This document shows positions 19,710 through 26,989 of a DNA stretch of 64,000 nt, piece after piece; position 1 is the stretch's first letter; each line of letters starts with the position of its first letter. Source of the DNA: Corynebacterium mycetoides. GTDB lineage: Bacteria; Actinomycetota; Actinomycetes; Mycobacteriales; Mycobacteriaceae. The stretch lies in NCBI RefSeq assembly GCF_900103625.1, contig NZ_LT629700.1, positions 124,001 through 188,000 of the forward strand, in the 5' to 3' direction. The notes below the pieces were generated by a model that saw only the letters and a list, made by a program, of their open reading frames with translations, searched no databases and was not told the origin of the DNA. The position numbers and the translations under genes are program-made.

Positions 19710-20906
19710 CTACTTCTCGCCGGAGGGAACGCCCTCGGACTGGTTCTGCGTCCACAGGGAGCGCGCGGGGATCTTCGAGCGGTCGACGCGGTCGGCGTAG
19801 CGCTTGGCCACGTCTTCAACCTCCTGCAGGAGGCCCTCCGCGAGTTTCGTCGGCTTGAGCCCCAGGTCGAGGAACGTATCGTTGCTCACGTACAGCTCGT
19901 TCTCGGCGGCCTCCTTGCGGGGGTTGGGCACAAGCGCAAATTCGGTGCCCGAGATCTTCGAGACGAGCTCGGCGAGCTCGCGCACGCGGTGGGTCTCGGT
20001 CATCTGGTTGAGAATCATCACCCGCTCGCCGCGCGCCGGCGGGTTGTTCAGGGCGATCTCAATGCACTTCGCCATGTCGCGGATGTGGATGAACGCGCGC
20101 GTCTGCCCGCCGGTTCCGTGCACCGTCAGCGGGTAGCCGATCGCGGCCTGCATGAGGAAGCGGTTGAGCACGGTGCCGTAGTCGCCGTCGTAATCGAAGC
20201 GGTTGATCAACCGCTCGTCGCGCTCGGTCTGAGGGGTGTGGGTGCCCCAGATGATGCCCTGGTGCAGGTCGGTGATGCGCAGCTCGTCGTTCTTGGCGTA
20301 GTAGGCGAAAAGATTCTGGTCGAGCACCTTGGTCAGGTGGTAGACCGAGCCCGGGTTGGTGGGGTAGAGGATCTGCTGCTCGACGGTCGTTCCCTCGTCC
20401 GTGTCCACCGTGATGTCGAGGTAGCCCTCCGGGATTTTCATTCCGGCGGTGCCGTAGCCGTACACGCCCATGGTGCCCAGGTGCACGACGTGGATGTCCA
20501 GGCCGGATTCCACGATGGCGACCAGCAGGTTGTGGGTGGCGTTGACGTTGTTGTCGACGGTGTAGCGCTTCGTGCGCTGGTTCTTCATCGAGTACGGCGC
20601 GGCGCGCTGCTCCGCGAAGTGGACGACGGCGTCGGGCTGGAACTCGTTGATAAACGCGGAGAGAGCCTCGTAGTCCCAGGCGACGTCGACGTTGCGGAAG
20701 CCGATCTCCTTGCCGGAGACCTCTTTCCACGCGGCGAGGCGCTCCTCGATCGACGCGATCGGCGTCAGCGACTCCGCCCCGAGCTCCTCATCGATGCGGC
20801 GGCGCGACAGGTTGTCCACGATGACGACGTCGTGGCCGAGGTCGGAGAGGTGGAGGGACGCGGGCCAGCCACAGAACCCGTCTCCGCCCAGAATCGCAAT
20901 CTTCAC
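19710..20906 (-). CDS. sqdB: UDP-sulfoquinovose synthase-like epimerase (SQD1/SqdB)
   Basis: Extended SDR predicted to form UDP-sulfoquinovose from UDP-glucose and sulfite. 398 aa from the GTG at 20906, which sits 9 nt after AGAAAGG; a TTG at 20915 would leave no room for ribosome binding. Residues seen: nucleotide motif GGDGFCGW (7-14), ELGAESLTPIASI (41-53), HFAEQRAAPYSM (96-107), T145 in HLGTMG, and Y189/K193 in YHLTK. These reproduce the SQD1 signature (GGDGYCGW, LESLTPIASI, HFGEQRSAPYSM) far better than ordinary UDP-glucose epimerases. First gene of a probable two- or three-gene operon. Confidence 0.88.
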   Translation of the reverse strand: MKIAILGGDGFCGWPASLHLSDLGHDVVIVDNLSRRRIDEELGAESLTPIASIEERLAAWKEVSGKEIGFRNVDVAWDYEALSAFINEFQPDAVVHFAEQRAAPYSMKNQRTKRYTVDNNVNATHNLLVAIVESGLDIHVVHLGTMGVYGYGTAGMKIPEGYLDITVDTDEGTTVEQQILYPTNPGSVYHLTKVLDQNLFAYYAKNDELRITDLHQGIIWGTHTPQTERDERLINRFDYDGDYGTVLNRFLMQAAIGYPLTVHGTGGQTRAFIHIRDMAKCIEIALNNPPARGERVMILNQMTETHRVRELAELVSKISGTEFALVPNPRKEAAENELYVSNDTFLDLGLKPTKLAEGLLQEVEDVAKRYADRVDRSKIPARSLWTQNQSEGVPSGEK

Positions 20907-21080
20907 TATTGACAACCTTTCTCGTCACACACACGCGCCCGGGACGGGGCGCGGGTTTCCCGTCAACGTTACCCGGGGTAGGTGCGGGTCGCCGGGTGAA
21001 CCCGAGGCGCGCCAGGTGAACGTCTGATTACATTTCCAATTCGCGGACAGATGACATTTCCGCTGGGTATCGTGTGTCAC

Positions 21081-21870
21081 ATGAACCCGGGCACAGCAAG
21101 AGATGTCACTCCTGACGCTAACAAGGTCATCATCGTCGGCACCGGCCTGGCCGGCCTCGTCGCCGGCTACGAGGCCCAAAAAGCCGGACGCCATGTCATC
21201 TTCGTCGACCAGGAAAGCCGGGAGAATCTCGGGGGTCAGGCGTTTTGGTCGCTCGGCGGCCTGTTCATGGTCGGCTCTCCCGAGCAGAAGATGATGCGGG
21301 TCAACGACTACGAAGAGCTCGCGTGGATGGACTGGGAGAACTCCGCCGACTACGACCCCGGCGACAACGACACGTGGCCGCGTAGATGGGGCCGCGAGTT
21401 TGTCCGCTTCGCCACCCACGAGATGCACGGCTACCTCAAGGGCCTCGGCCTGCGCGTGCTGCCCACCATCGGCTGGGCCGAGCGCGGCTCCGGCGACGCC
21501 TCCGGCCACGGCAACTCCGTTCCCCGCTTCCACGTCACCTGGGGGACCGGCCCCGAGGTCGTGCGCGTGTTCCGCGAGCCGCTTCTTCAGGCCGAGAAGG
21601 AGGGCACGGTGGAGTTCCGCTTCCGCCACCGCGTCGACGACATCGTCGTCGAGAACGGCCGGGCGGTGGGGGTGACGGGCGTCGTGCTTGCCGACGACCC
21701 CGCCGTGCGCGGCGCCGCCTCCAACCACGACGAGACAGGCGCGTTTGAGCTTCGGGGCGCGGGCGTCGTCATCGCCACCGGCGGAATCGGCGGCAACCTG
21801 GACAAGGTGCGACGGATGTGGCCGGACGACCGCTGGGGCCCGTGCCCGGAGAATCTGGTCACCGGCGTGC
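21081..21870 (+). pseudogene. FAD-binding dehydrogenase fragment (5' part of a fusion remnant)
   Basis: N-terminal half of a KsdD-like flavin dehydrogenase. VIIVGTGLAGLVAGYEA (dinucleotide fold), GGQAFWSLGGLF and VIATGGIGGN are intact. Family proteins are ~550 aa, but recognisable sequence ends after about 263 residues at NLVTGVP and then runs in frame into a CoA-transferase. The substrate domain is missing, so it cannot be a working dehydrogenase. A TATCGT box (21068-21073) is 7 nt from the ATG, so the remnant may still be transcribed. An in-frame ATG at 21051 also exists. Confidence 0.85.
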
Positions 21871-22724
21871 CGGATTGCGCAATGAACGCGCGGGTGACGG
21901 TGGTCGAGGTGGAGGAGATCGTGCCCCGCGGCGCGCTGGACCCCGCGAGTATCCACACCCCGTCCATTTACGTCGACCGGATTGTCCCGCTGACGTACGA
22001 ACAGAGCCAGTACAAGCCGATTGAACAGGTGACGCTTTACAGCGAGGACGAGGACACCCACACCCCGGACTCGCAGTCTGGGCCCGGCTGGTCGCGCGAG
22101 CAGATGGCGCAGCGTGCAGCCCACGAGCTGCGCGACGGGGAGTACGTGAACCTGGGGATCGGCTTGCCCACCCTGGTTCCGTCGTTCGTGGACGACTCCA
22201 CGGGCGTGTGTCTGCAGAGCGAGAACGGGATTCTGAAGACAGGCCGTTTCCCCGCGACTACGAGTTGGACCCGGACACCATCAATGCGGGGAAGCAGACC
22301 GTGACGGTGCGTCCGGGAGGTTCATTCTTCAGCTCGTCCTCGAGCTTCGCGATGATCCGCGGCGGACACATCGACACCGCCATCCTTGGCGCGTTCCAGG
22401 TGAGCCAGTCCGGGGACATCGCCAACTGGGGAATCCCCGGCAAGAACATGCGTGGAATGGGCGGCGCGATGGACCTCGTCGAGGGCGCGCGCCGGGTGAT
22501 TGTGCTCATGGAACACACCGCCCCCGACGGCGGCTCCCGCGTCCTGCCAGAGTGCACCTACCCGCTGACCGCCAAAGAGGCGGTATCGAAAATCATCACC
22601 AACCTCTGCGTGTTTGAGGTGGACCCCGGAGCGGGGGCTCACCCTCGTAGAGCTGGCTCCCGGGGTCTCCGTGGAGGACGTCGAGCGCGCCACCGAGGCG
22701 GATTTCGTCTCCGCCCTCCACTAG
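21871..22724 (+). pseudogene. 3-oxoacid CoA-transferase remnant (scoA end plus frameshifted scoB)
   Basis: From DCAMNARVTVVEVEEIV the frame encodes only the last ~60 residues of subunit A (IHTPSIYVDRIV) and then, without a stop, subunit B ([26 protein letters not shown]). Two shifts break subunit B: near 22245 in a C run (GRFP should continue [15 protein letters not shown]) and near 22628 in another C run (FEVDP should continue [12 protein letters not shown]). The last segment ends SALH at a TAG at 22722-22724. The missing subunit A body and the flavin-gene fusion show a deletion. Confidence 0.85.
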
Positions 22725-22746
22725 CCCTCCACTAGCCCTCCACTAG
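22714..22746. repeat. Tandem 11-bp repeat, three copies
   Basis: Three exact copies of CCCTCCACTAG. The first copy contains the TAG stop of the scoB remnant and the last contains the stop of the convergent gene at 22743, so the repeat joins two gene ends. Confidence 0.9.
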
Positions 22747-23108
22747 ACCTCGACGACGAGCGCGAGGTGGATGCTGCTCAGCTCGTACTCGCCGGGCCCG
22801 GCGGGCAGCTCCGCCAGCTCGGCCGCTGTGGCGCGGCTGACGGGGATGACCCACCCGCGGGCCGGGTCGAGCACGGGGACGGCGTCGCGGCCGGCGCGCT
22901 CAAAGGTGACGGCGCGGCCATCGGAGGGAAGCAGGCGCAACGGGGCGTCGAGACGCGACAGGCGGGCGAGAGCCTCGGCGGTCAAGGTCACGATGACCAG
23001 CTTCTCGTCCGTGTCGGGCGACAAGTTCGCGGTACGCACCTCGACCTCGGAGGGGAGGTCCACCGGTGCGGGGCCCACGAGGGCGCGCAGAGAACCGAAC
23101 AATCCCAT
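22743..23108 (-). CDS. Hypothetical protein, 121 aa
   Basis: Not recognised. MGLFGSLRALVGPAPVDLPSE, then alternating hydrophobic and polar stretches (EKLVIVTLTAEAL, GWVIPVSRATAAELAELP), suggest a small soluble alpha/beta protein. No signal peptide or membrane helix. The ATG at 23108 is chosen because a TACCCT box (23115-23120, minus) lies 6 nt upstream. It diverges from the YihY gene. Its stop codon falls in the 11-bp repeat. Confidence 0.75.
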   Translation of the reverse strand: MGLFGSLRALVGPAPVDLPSEVEVRTANLSPDTDEKLVIVTLTAEALARLSRLDAPLRLLPSDGRAVTFERAGRDAVPVLDPARGWVIPVSRATAAELAELPAGPGEYELSSIHLALVVEV

Positions 23109-23114
23109 GTCCCA

Positions 23115-23124
23115 AGGGTATAAC
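23115..23124. promoter_or_regulatory. Divergent promoter with -10 boxes sharing TA
   Basis: AGGGTATAAC holds TACCCT for the minus gene starting at 23108 (6 nt spacing) and TATAAC for the plus strand, 9 nt before the ATG at 23134. The final base of the plus box is C rather than T. Confidence 0.5.
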
Positions 23125-23133
23125 CTCACAGTC

Positions 23134-23181
23134 ATGAGCAACAACGACGCTAATAACCTGACGGTAAGGCCGCCGAGGTAA
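23134..23181 (+). CDS. 15-codon leader ORF upstream of the YihY gene
   Basis: ATG at 23134 encodes MSNNDANNLTVRPPR and ends TAA at 23179-23181, overlapping the YihY ATG by one base (TAATG). Its start is 9 nt from a TATAAC box, so it would be the first codon of the mRNA. It may couple translation into yihY by re-initiation. Alternatively it is the original N-terminus of YihY, separated by a small frameshift. The sequence does not decide between these. Confidence 0.4.
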   Translation: MSNNDANNLTVRPPR

Positions 23182-24293
23182 TGGGCTCTCACCGCGCGGA
23201 GCTCGTGTTGCCCTACGGCCCGGGCGAGGCCGTCATCCTCGAACCCCCGCACAGCCACGAGAATCCCCTGACATTGCGAGCCAACCGCCTGAATGCCCAT
23301 GGCTGGAAGCTGGTGGGCAAGCGGGTGCTTATGGACTTCGGCATGGACGCCATGGTGGACCGCGCCGCCGCGTTGACCTACTACGCCATTTTGTCGGCCG
23401 CCCCGACCGTGCTCGCGCTGTACTCCATCGCCACACTTCTCCTGCCGCGCGACAGGGACGATGCCGCCGAGTTGTTTACGGAGTTCGTGGCGCGCTACGT
23501 CCCGGACGAGCTCGAAGCCGATGCGGTTCAGTTTCTCCTGAACGTGGTGGGGACGCCGTCGCAAAGCACAGTGGCCCTCGTTGTGTCGGTCCTCATCTCG
23601 CTGCTGTCAGCATCCGCCTACGTGCGGTCGTTTTCCCGCAACGCGAACGTGATCTACGGCCGGGCGGAGGGGCGCACGCTGCCCGTTATCTGGCTGACCA
23701 TGTGGCTGCTCACCATCGTGCTGGTCAGCGGCGTGGCCGTGCTCGTTTTCGCTTCCTTACTGCGCGAGCCCCTCGTTGTCGGCGTGCTCCGCCCCTTCGC
23801 GGAACCCTTCGGCCTGACCGGAACGGTGGAGTACCTCACGGAGAAGTTCTTCCCCGTGTGGCAGTGGCTGCGGCTGCCGGTCATCGCCGGTGTGTCGGTG
23901 CTGCTCGTGTCGTTGCTGTATTACTACGCGCCGAATGTGCGTCCCGGGCGCTACCGCCTGCTCACGCTCGGGTCCTTTCTCGCGCAGCTCTTCATCGCCG
24001 GTGTGTGGCTGCTGTTAGGGCTTTATTTGTCCGCCTTCGGGGTGCGCAGCGCCTACGGGGCGTTCGGGATCGTCCTGGCCGTTTTGGGTGTCGTCTGGGT
24101 GATGAACGTTGTTCTGCTGCTCGGGCTGAAGATCGACGCGGAGATTCTGCGCGCGAAAGAGCTGCAGGTCGGCCTCGATTCTGAGACGACGATCCAGGCC
24201 CGGCCTCGGTCGACGGAGGCCGTGAAGTTCCGGTTGCAACTCAAACGCTGGGCCGGCCGCTCCGCCCGGGAGATCAAGGGGCGCAACGCATAA
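23181..24293 (+). CDS. YihY/BrkB family inner membrane protein
   Basis: 370 aa, six predicted membrane segments. Family signatures: DRAAALTYYAILSAAPTVLAL near residue 60, SASAYVRSFSRNANVIYGRAEGR near 137, LLYYYAPNVRPGRYR near 247 and GSFLAQLFIAGVWLLLGLYLS near 266. The family was once linked to RNase BN but is now treated as membrane proteins of uncertain function. The C-terminus is basic. The ATG used overlaps the stop of the leader ORF; the region before residue 20 is not conserved, so the start is uncertain. Confidence 0.87.
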   Translation: MGSHRAELVLPYGPGEAVILEPPHSHENPLTLRANRLNAHGWKLVGKRVLMDFGMDAMVDRAAALTYYAILSAAPTVLALYSIATLLLPRDRDDAAELFTEFVARYVPDELEADAVQFLLNVVGTPSQSTVALVVSVLISLLSASAYVRSFSRNANVIYGRAEGRTLPVIWLTMWLLTIVLVSGVAVLVFASLLREPLVVGVLRPFAEPFGLTGTVEYLTEKFFPVWQWLRLPVIAGVSVLLVSLLYYYAPNVRPGRYRLLTLGSFLAQLFIAGVWLLLGLYLSAFGVRSAYGAFGIVLAVLGVVWVMNVVLLLGLKIDAEILRAKELQVGLDSETTIQARPRSTEAVKFRLQLKRWAGRSAREIKGRNA

Positions 24294-24308
24294 CGCAGTA
24301 TTAACGCG

Positions 24309-24329
24309 TACCCTCGTGTCACATGACAC
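24309..24329 (+). promoter_or_regulatory. Leaderless promoter and inverted repeat at the SDR start
   Basis: TACCCT (24309-24314) is 8 nt before the ATG. The start codon sits inside a 14-bp inverted repeat, GTGTCA-CA-TGACAC (24316-24329), which would cover the transcription start and could be an operator. No regulator is assigned. Confidence 0.4.
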
Positions 24330-25207
24330 TTACAGATCCGCGTAAAAAGTACCCAGTTATCTCCCCGCCCGAGCAGACCCAGGACAACCCCGGCCTCGAC
24401 GCCGACATGGTGCCTACCGCTGACCACGGCGAGGATTCCTACTCAGGCTCCGGCAAGCTCGAGGGGCGTAAGGCCCTGATCACCGGCGGCGACTCCGGTA
24501 TCGGCGCCGCCGTGGCCATCGCCTACGCCCGCGAGGGCGCCGACGTCGCCATCGCGTACCTGCCGTCCGAGGAGGAGGACGCCAAGAACATTGTCCGGCT
24601 CATCGAGGACGCCGGCCGCACGGCCGTTGCCCTCCCCGGCAACCTGGAGAGCCGCCAGGAGTGCTTCGACACCGTCGACAAGGCCGTGAGCGCGCTGGGC
24701 GGCATCGACATCCTGGTCAACAACGCCGGCCGGCAAATCGCCCACGAGGACTTCCTCGACATCACCGAGGAGGAGTACGACAAGACAATCAAGACCAACA
24801 TTTACGCCCCCTTCTACCTCGTCCAAGCGGCCGTGCCCCACATGGCGCCGGGCAGCTCGATTATCTTCACCTCCTCGATCCAGGCCTACGAGCCGTCCCC
24901 GCACCTCGTGCACTACGCGGCGACCAAGGCCGCGATGAACAACATGTCCAAGGGTCTGTCCATGGCCCTGCTGGGGGATAAGGGCATCCGCGTCAATGCG
25001 GTGGCACCCGGCCCGATCTGGACCCCGCTGCAGCCGTCGCACGGCCAGCCGGTGGACAAGCTGGTCCAGTTCGGCCAGGAGTCCGAGATGGGCCGTGCCG
25101 GCCAGCCGGCCGAGCTCGCCGGGGCGTACGTCTTCCTCGCCTCCGAGGCCGCCTCCTATGTGTCGGGTGAAACGCTTGCCGTGACGGGCGGGGCGGTAAC
25201 CCCGTAA
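24323..25207 (+). CDS. Short-chain dehydrogenase, stress-type (YhdF/YdaD-like)
   Basis: 294 aa. N-terminal ~45 residue extension rich in P, Q and D, then the Rossmann motif GGDSGIGAAVA near residue 54, NNAGRQIAHEDF near 132, catalytic Ser in FTSSIQAYEPS near 184 and YAATK near 198. The extension and sequence match the general-stress SDR group (B. subtilis YhdF/YdaD, E. coli YghA), whose physiological substrates are poorly known. The neighbouring YihY and patatin genes give no clear pathway. Confidence 0.88.
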   Translation: MTLTDPRKKYPVISPPEQTQDNPGLDADMVPTADHGEDSYSGSGKLEGRKALITGGDSGIGAAVAIAYAREGADVAIAYLPSEEEDAKNIVRLIEDAGRTAVALPGNLESRQECFDTVDKAVSALGGIDILVNNAGRQIAHEDFLDITEEEYDKTIKTNIYAPFYLVQAAVPHMAPGSSIIFTSSIQAYEPSPHLVHYAATKAAMNNMSKGLSMALLGDKGIRVNAVAPGPIWTPLQPSHGQPVDKLVQFGQESEMGRAGQPAELAGAYVFLASEAASYVSGETLAVTGGAVTP

Positions 25208-25217
25208 TCTGTAGGGC

Positions 25218-26081
25218 ATGATTGACGCCCGCGACACCGCCCTCATCATCGAAGGGGGCGGGATGCGCAATTCGTACACGGCCCCCGCCATCGTCAAGCT
25301 CATTGAGGAAGACGTGCAGTTCGGGTGGGTCGGGGGAGTCTCCGCCGGCGCGACGCACACGCTGTGTTACGCGTCGCGCGACGTCGACCGCGCGAAGTGG
25401 TCGTTCACTGAGCTTGCCGCCCACCCCGAGTTCGGCGGGTGGCGCTGGTTCGTGCGCGGCAAGGGGCTCCTCCACTCGGATTTCATCTACGACGGATCCG
25501 CCAAGGTCAAGCCCCTCGACTTCGACTCCTTTTCCACCACCACCGAAGAGCTCCACATCGAAGCGACCCGCGCCGACACGGGTGAGACTGTGGTGTGGAA
25601 CCGCGCGGACCTCGCCGAGATCGACTCGCTGACCTTGGCGGTGCGCGCGTCCTCGACACTGCCGGTGATTATGCCGCTGACCGTCATCGACGGCGTGCCC
25701 TACGTCGACGGGGCGCTCGGCTCTTCCGGAGGCCTGCTTATCGACGCCGCTCGGCGCGCCGGGTACGAGAAGTTCCTCGTCCTAGCCACGCGCCCGCGCG
25801 ACTATGTGAAAGAGGCGCCCTCGCGCCAGAAGCTGCTGCGCCGCGTGCTGCGCAGGCACCCGGCCGTGGTGGACGCCATGATGGGGCGCCCCGACCTCTA
25901 CAACGCCGCGAAGCGCACGATGCTGGAGCTCGAGGCCGCGGGACAGGCACAGATCTTCTTCCCGGACAACATGTTGGTGGAATCCACGGAGATGGCGGTG
26001 GACAAGCTCAACGCCAATTACGCCACGGGCGCGCGCCAGGTGGCGCGCGAGTGGCCGGCGTGGCAGGACTTCCTGCGATGA
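25218..26081 (+). CDS. Patatin-like phospholipase family protein 1
   Basis: 287 aa serine lipase/esterase of the patatin fold. Oxyanion loop EGGGMRNSY (residues 12-20), nucleophile S42 in GVSAG, and catalytic aspartate D164 in YVDGALG. A Ser-Asp dyad is therefore complete. It resembles the B. subtilis YjjU-type group of short patatins. A TAATCT box (25205-25210), overlapping the SDR stop, lies 7 nt before the ATG, suggesting an independent leaderless mRNA. Its stop overlaps the next gene's ATG (ATGA). Confidence 0.9.
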   Translation: MIDARDTALIIEGGGMRNSYTAPAIVKLIEEDVQFGWVGGVSAGATHTLCYASRDVDRAKWSFTELAAHPEFGGWRWFVRGKGLLHSDFIYDGSAKVKPLDFDSFSTTTEELHIEATRADTGETVVWNRADLAEIDSLTLAVRASSTLPVIMPLTVIDGVPYVDGALGSSGGLLIDAARRAGYEKFLVLATRPRDYVKEAPSRQKLLRRVLRRHPAVVDAMMGRPDLYNAAKRTMLELEAAGQAQIFFPDNMLVESTEMAVDKLNANYATGARQVAREWPAWQDFLR

Positions 26082-26947
26082 TCGACGCCCGCGACACCGC
26101 GCTCATTGTCGAGGGCGGGGGAATGCGGAACTCGTACACCGCGCCAGCCATCGTCCGCTTCATCGAGGAGGGGCTGCATTTCGGCTGGGTGGGCGGCGTG
26201 TCCGCGGGCGCCGTGCACGCCGGCAACTACGCCTCTCTGGATGCGCAGCGCGCTACCGCGGCGTTCACGGATTTTGCGACGCACCCGAAGTTCGGCGGCT
26301 GGATCAAGCTGGTCCGCGGCCAGGGATATTTCAACTCCGAGTTCATCTACGGCGAGTCCGACGACCTGCTGCCCTTCGACTTCCCCGCGTTCGAGGCGGC
26401 GGGCATCGAGCTGCACATCGAGGCGATGCGCGCCGACACCGGCGAGACCGTGAGCTGGACGCGCGACGATTTCCTGCGGGACCCGGCGCTGCTGCGCGTG
26501 GCCACGCGGGCGTCCTCCACCGTGCCCAAGGTCATGCCGATAACGCTTATCGACGACGTGCCCTACGTCGACGGCGCGCTGGGAGACTCCGGGGGCCTGC
26601 TTTTCGACGCCGCACGGCGCGCCGGCTACGAAAAATTCGTCGTCCTGGGCACGCGGCCCCGCGACTATTGGAAGAAACCGGTTGCCCAGCTGCCCGCCGT
26701 GCGCCGCTTCTTCCGCAAGCACCCCGCCATCGCGGATGCGCTGGCGATTCGCGCGGAGCGCTACAACGTGGCGAAACGCGCGATCTTGGAGGCGGAGGAG
26801 TCGGGTCGGGCCGTCGTCCTGTTCCCCGAGCACATGCAGGTGGAGTCGACCGAGCGCCGGCTTTACCGCCTCAACGCCAACTACCTGGCCGGGAAGGCCC
26901 AAGTGGACCGCGAGTGGGATGCCTGGGTCGACTTCCTCGCCGGATGA
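26078..26947 (+). CDS. Patatin-like phospholipase family protein 2
   Basis: 289 aa paralogue of the preceding protein: the first 19 residues are nearly the same (MIDARDTALIVEGGGMRNSY), with S42 in GVSAG and DGALGDSGG retained, while the middle and end have diverged (FFRKHPAIADALAIRAERYNVAK). Probable tandem duplication followed by divergence. Translation is coupled to copy 1 through the ATGA overlap. Substrate unknown; membrane or storage lipids are possible. Confidence 0.9.
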   Translation: MIDARDTALIVEGGGMRNSYTAPAIVRFIEEGLHFGWVGGVSAGAVHAGNYASLDAQRATAAFTDFATHPKFGGWIKLVRGQGYFNSEFIYGESDDLLPFDFPAFEAAGIELHIEAMRADTGETVSWTRDDFLRDPALLRVATRASSTVPKVMPITLIDDVPYVDGALGDSGGLLFDAARRAGYEKFVVLGTRPRDYWKKPVAQLPAVRRFFRKHPAIADALAIRAERYNVAKRAILEAEESGRAVVLFPEHMQVESTERRLYRLNANYLAGKAQVDREWDAWVDFLAG

Positions 26948-26989
26948 GTCGGCTCAGTCGGCTCAGTCGGCTCAGTCGGCTCAGTCGGC
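26948..26989. repeat. Tandem 9-bp repeat, 4.7 copies
   Basis: Four copies of GTCGGCTCA plus six bases of a fifth, directly after the patatin-2 stop. The convergent prfC gene ends inside it: every unit contains a TGA on the minus strand, so loss or gain of units leaves the RF3 C-terminus intact. Confidence 0.92.

Noticed and set aside
20934..20954. CGCGCCC...GGGCGCG hairpin upstream of the SQD1-like gene as a riboswitch
   Set aside because: It is short, lacks conserved riboswitch elements, and lies upstream of the likely start; it may only be a GC-rich hairpin.
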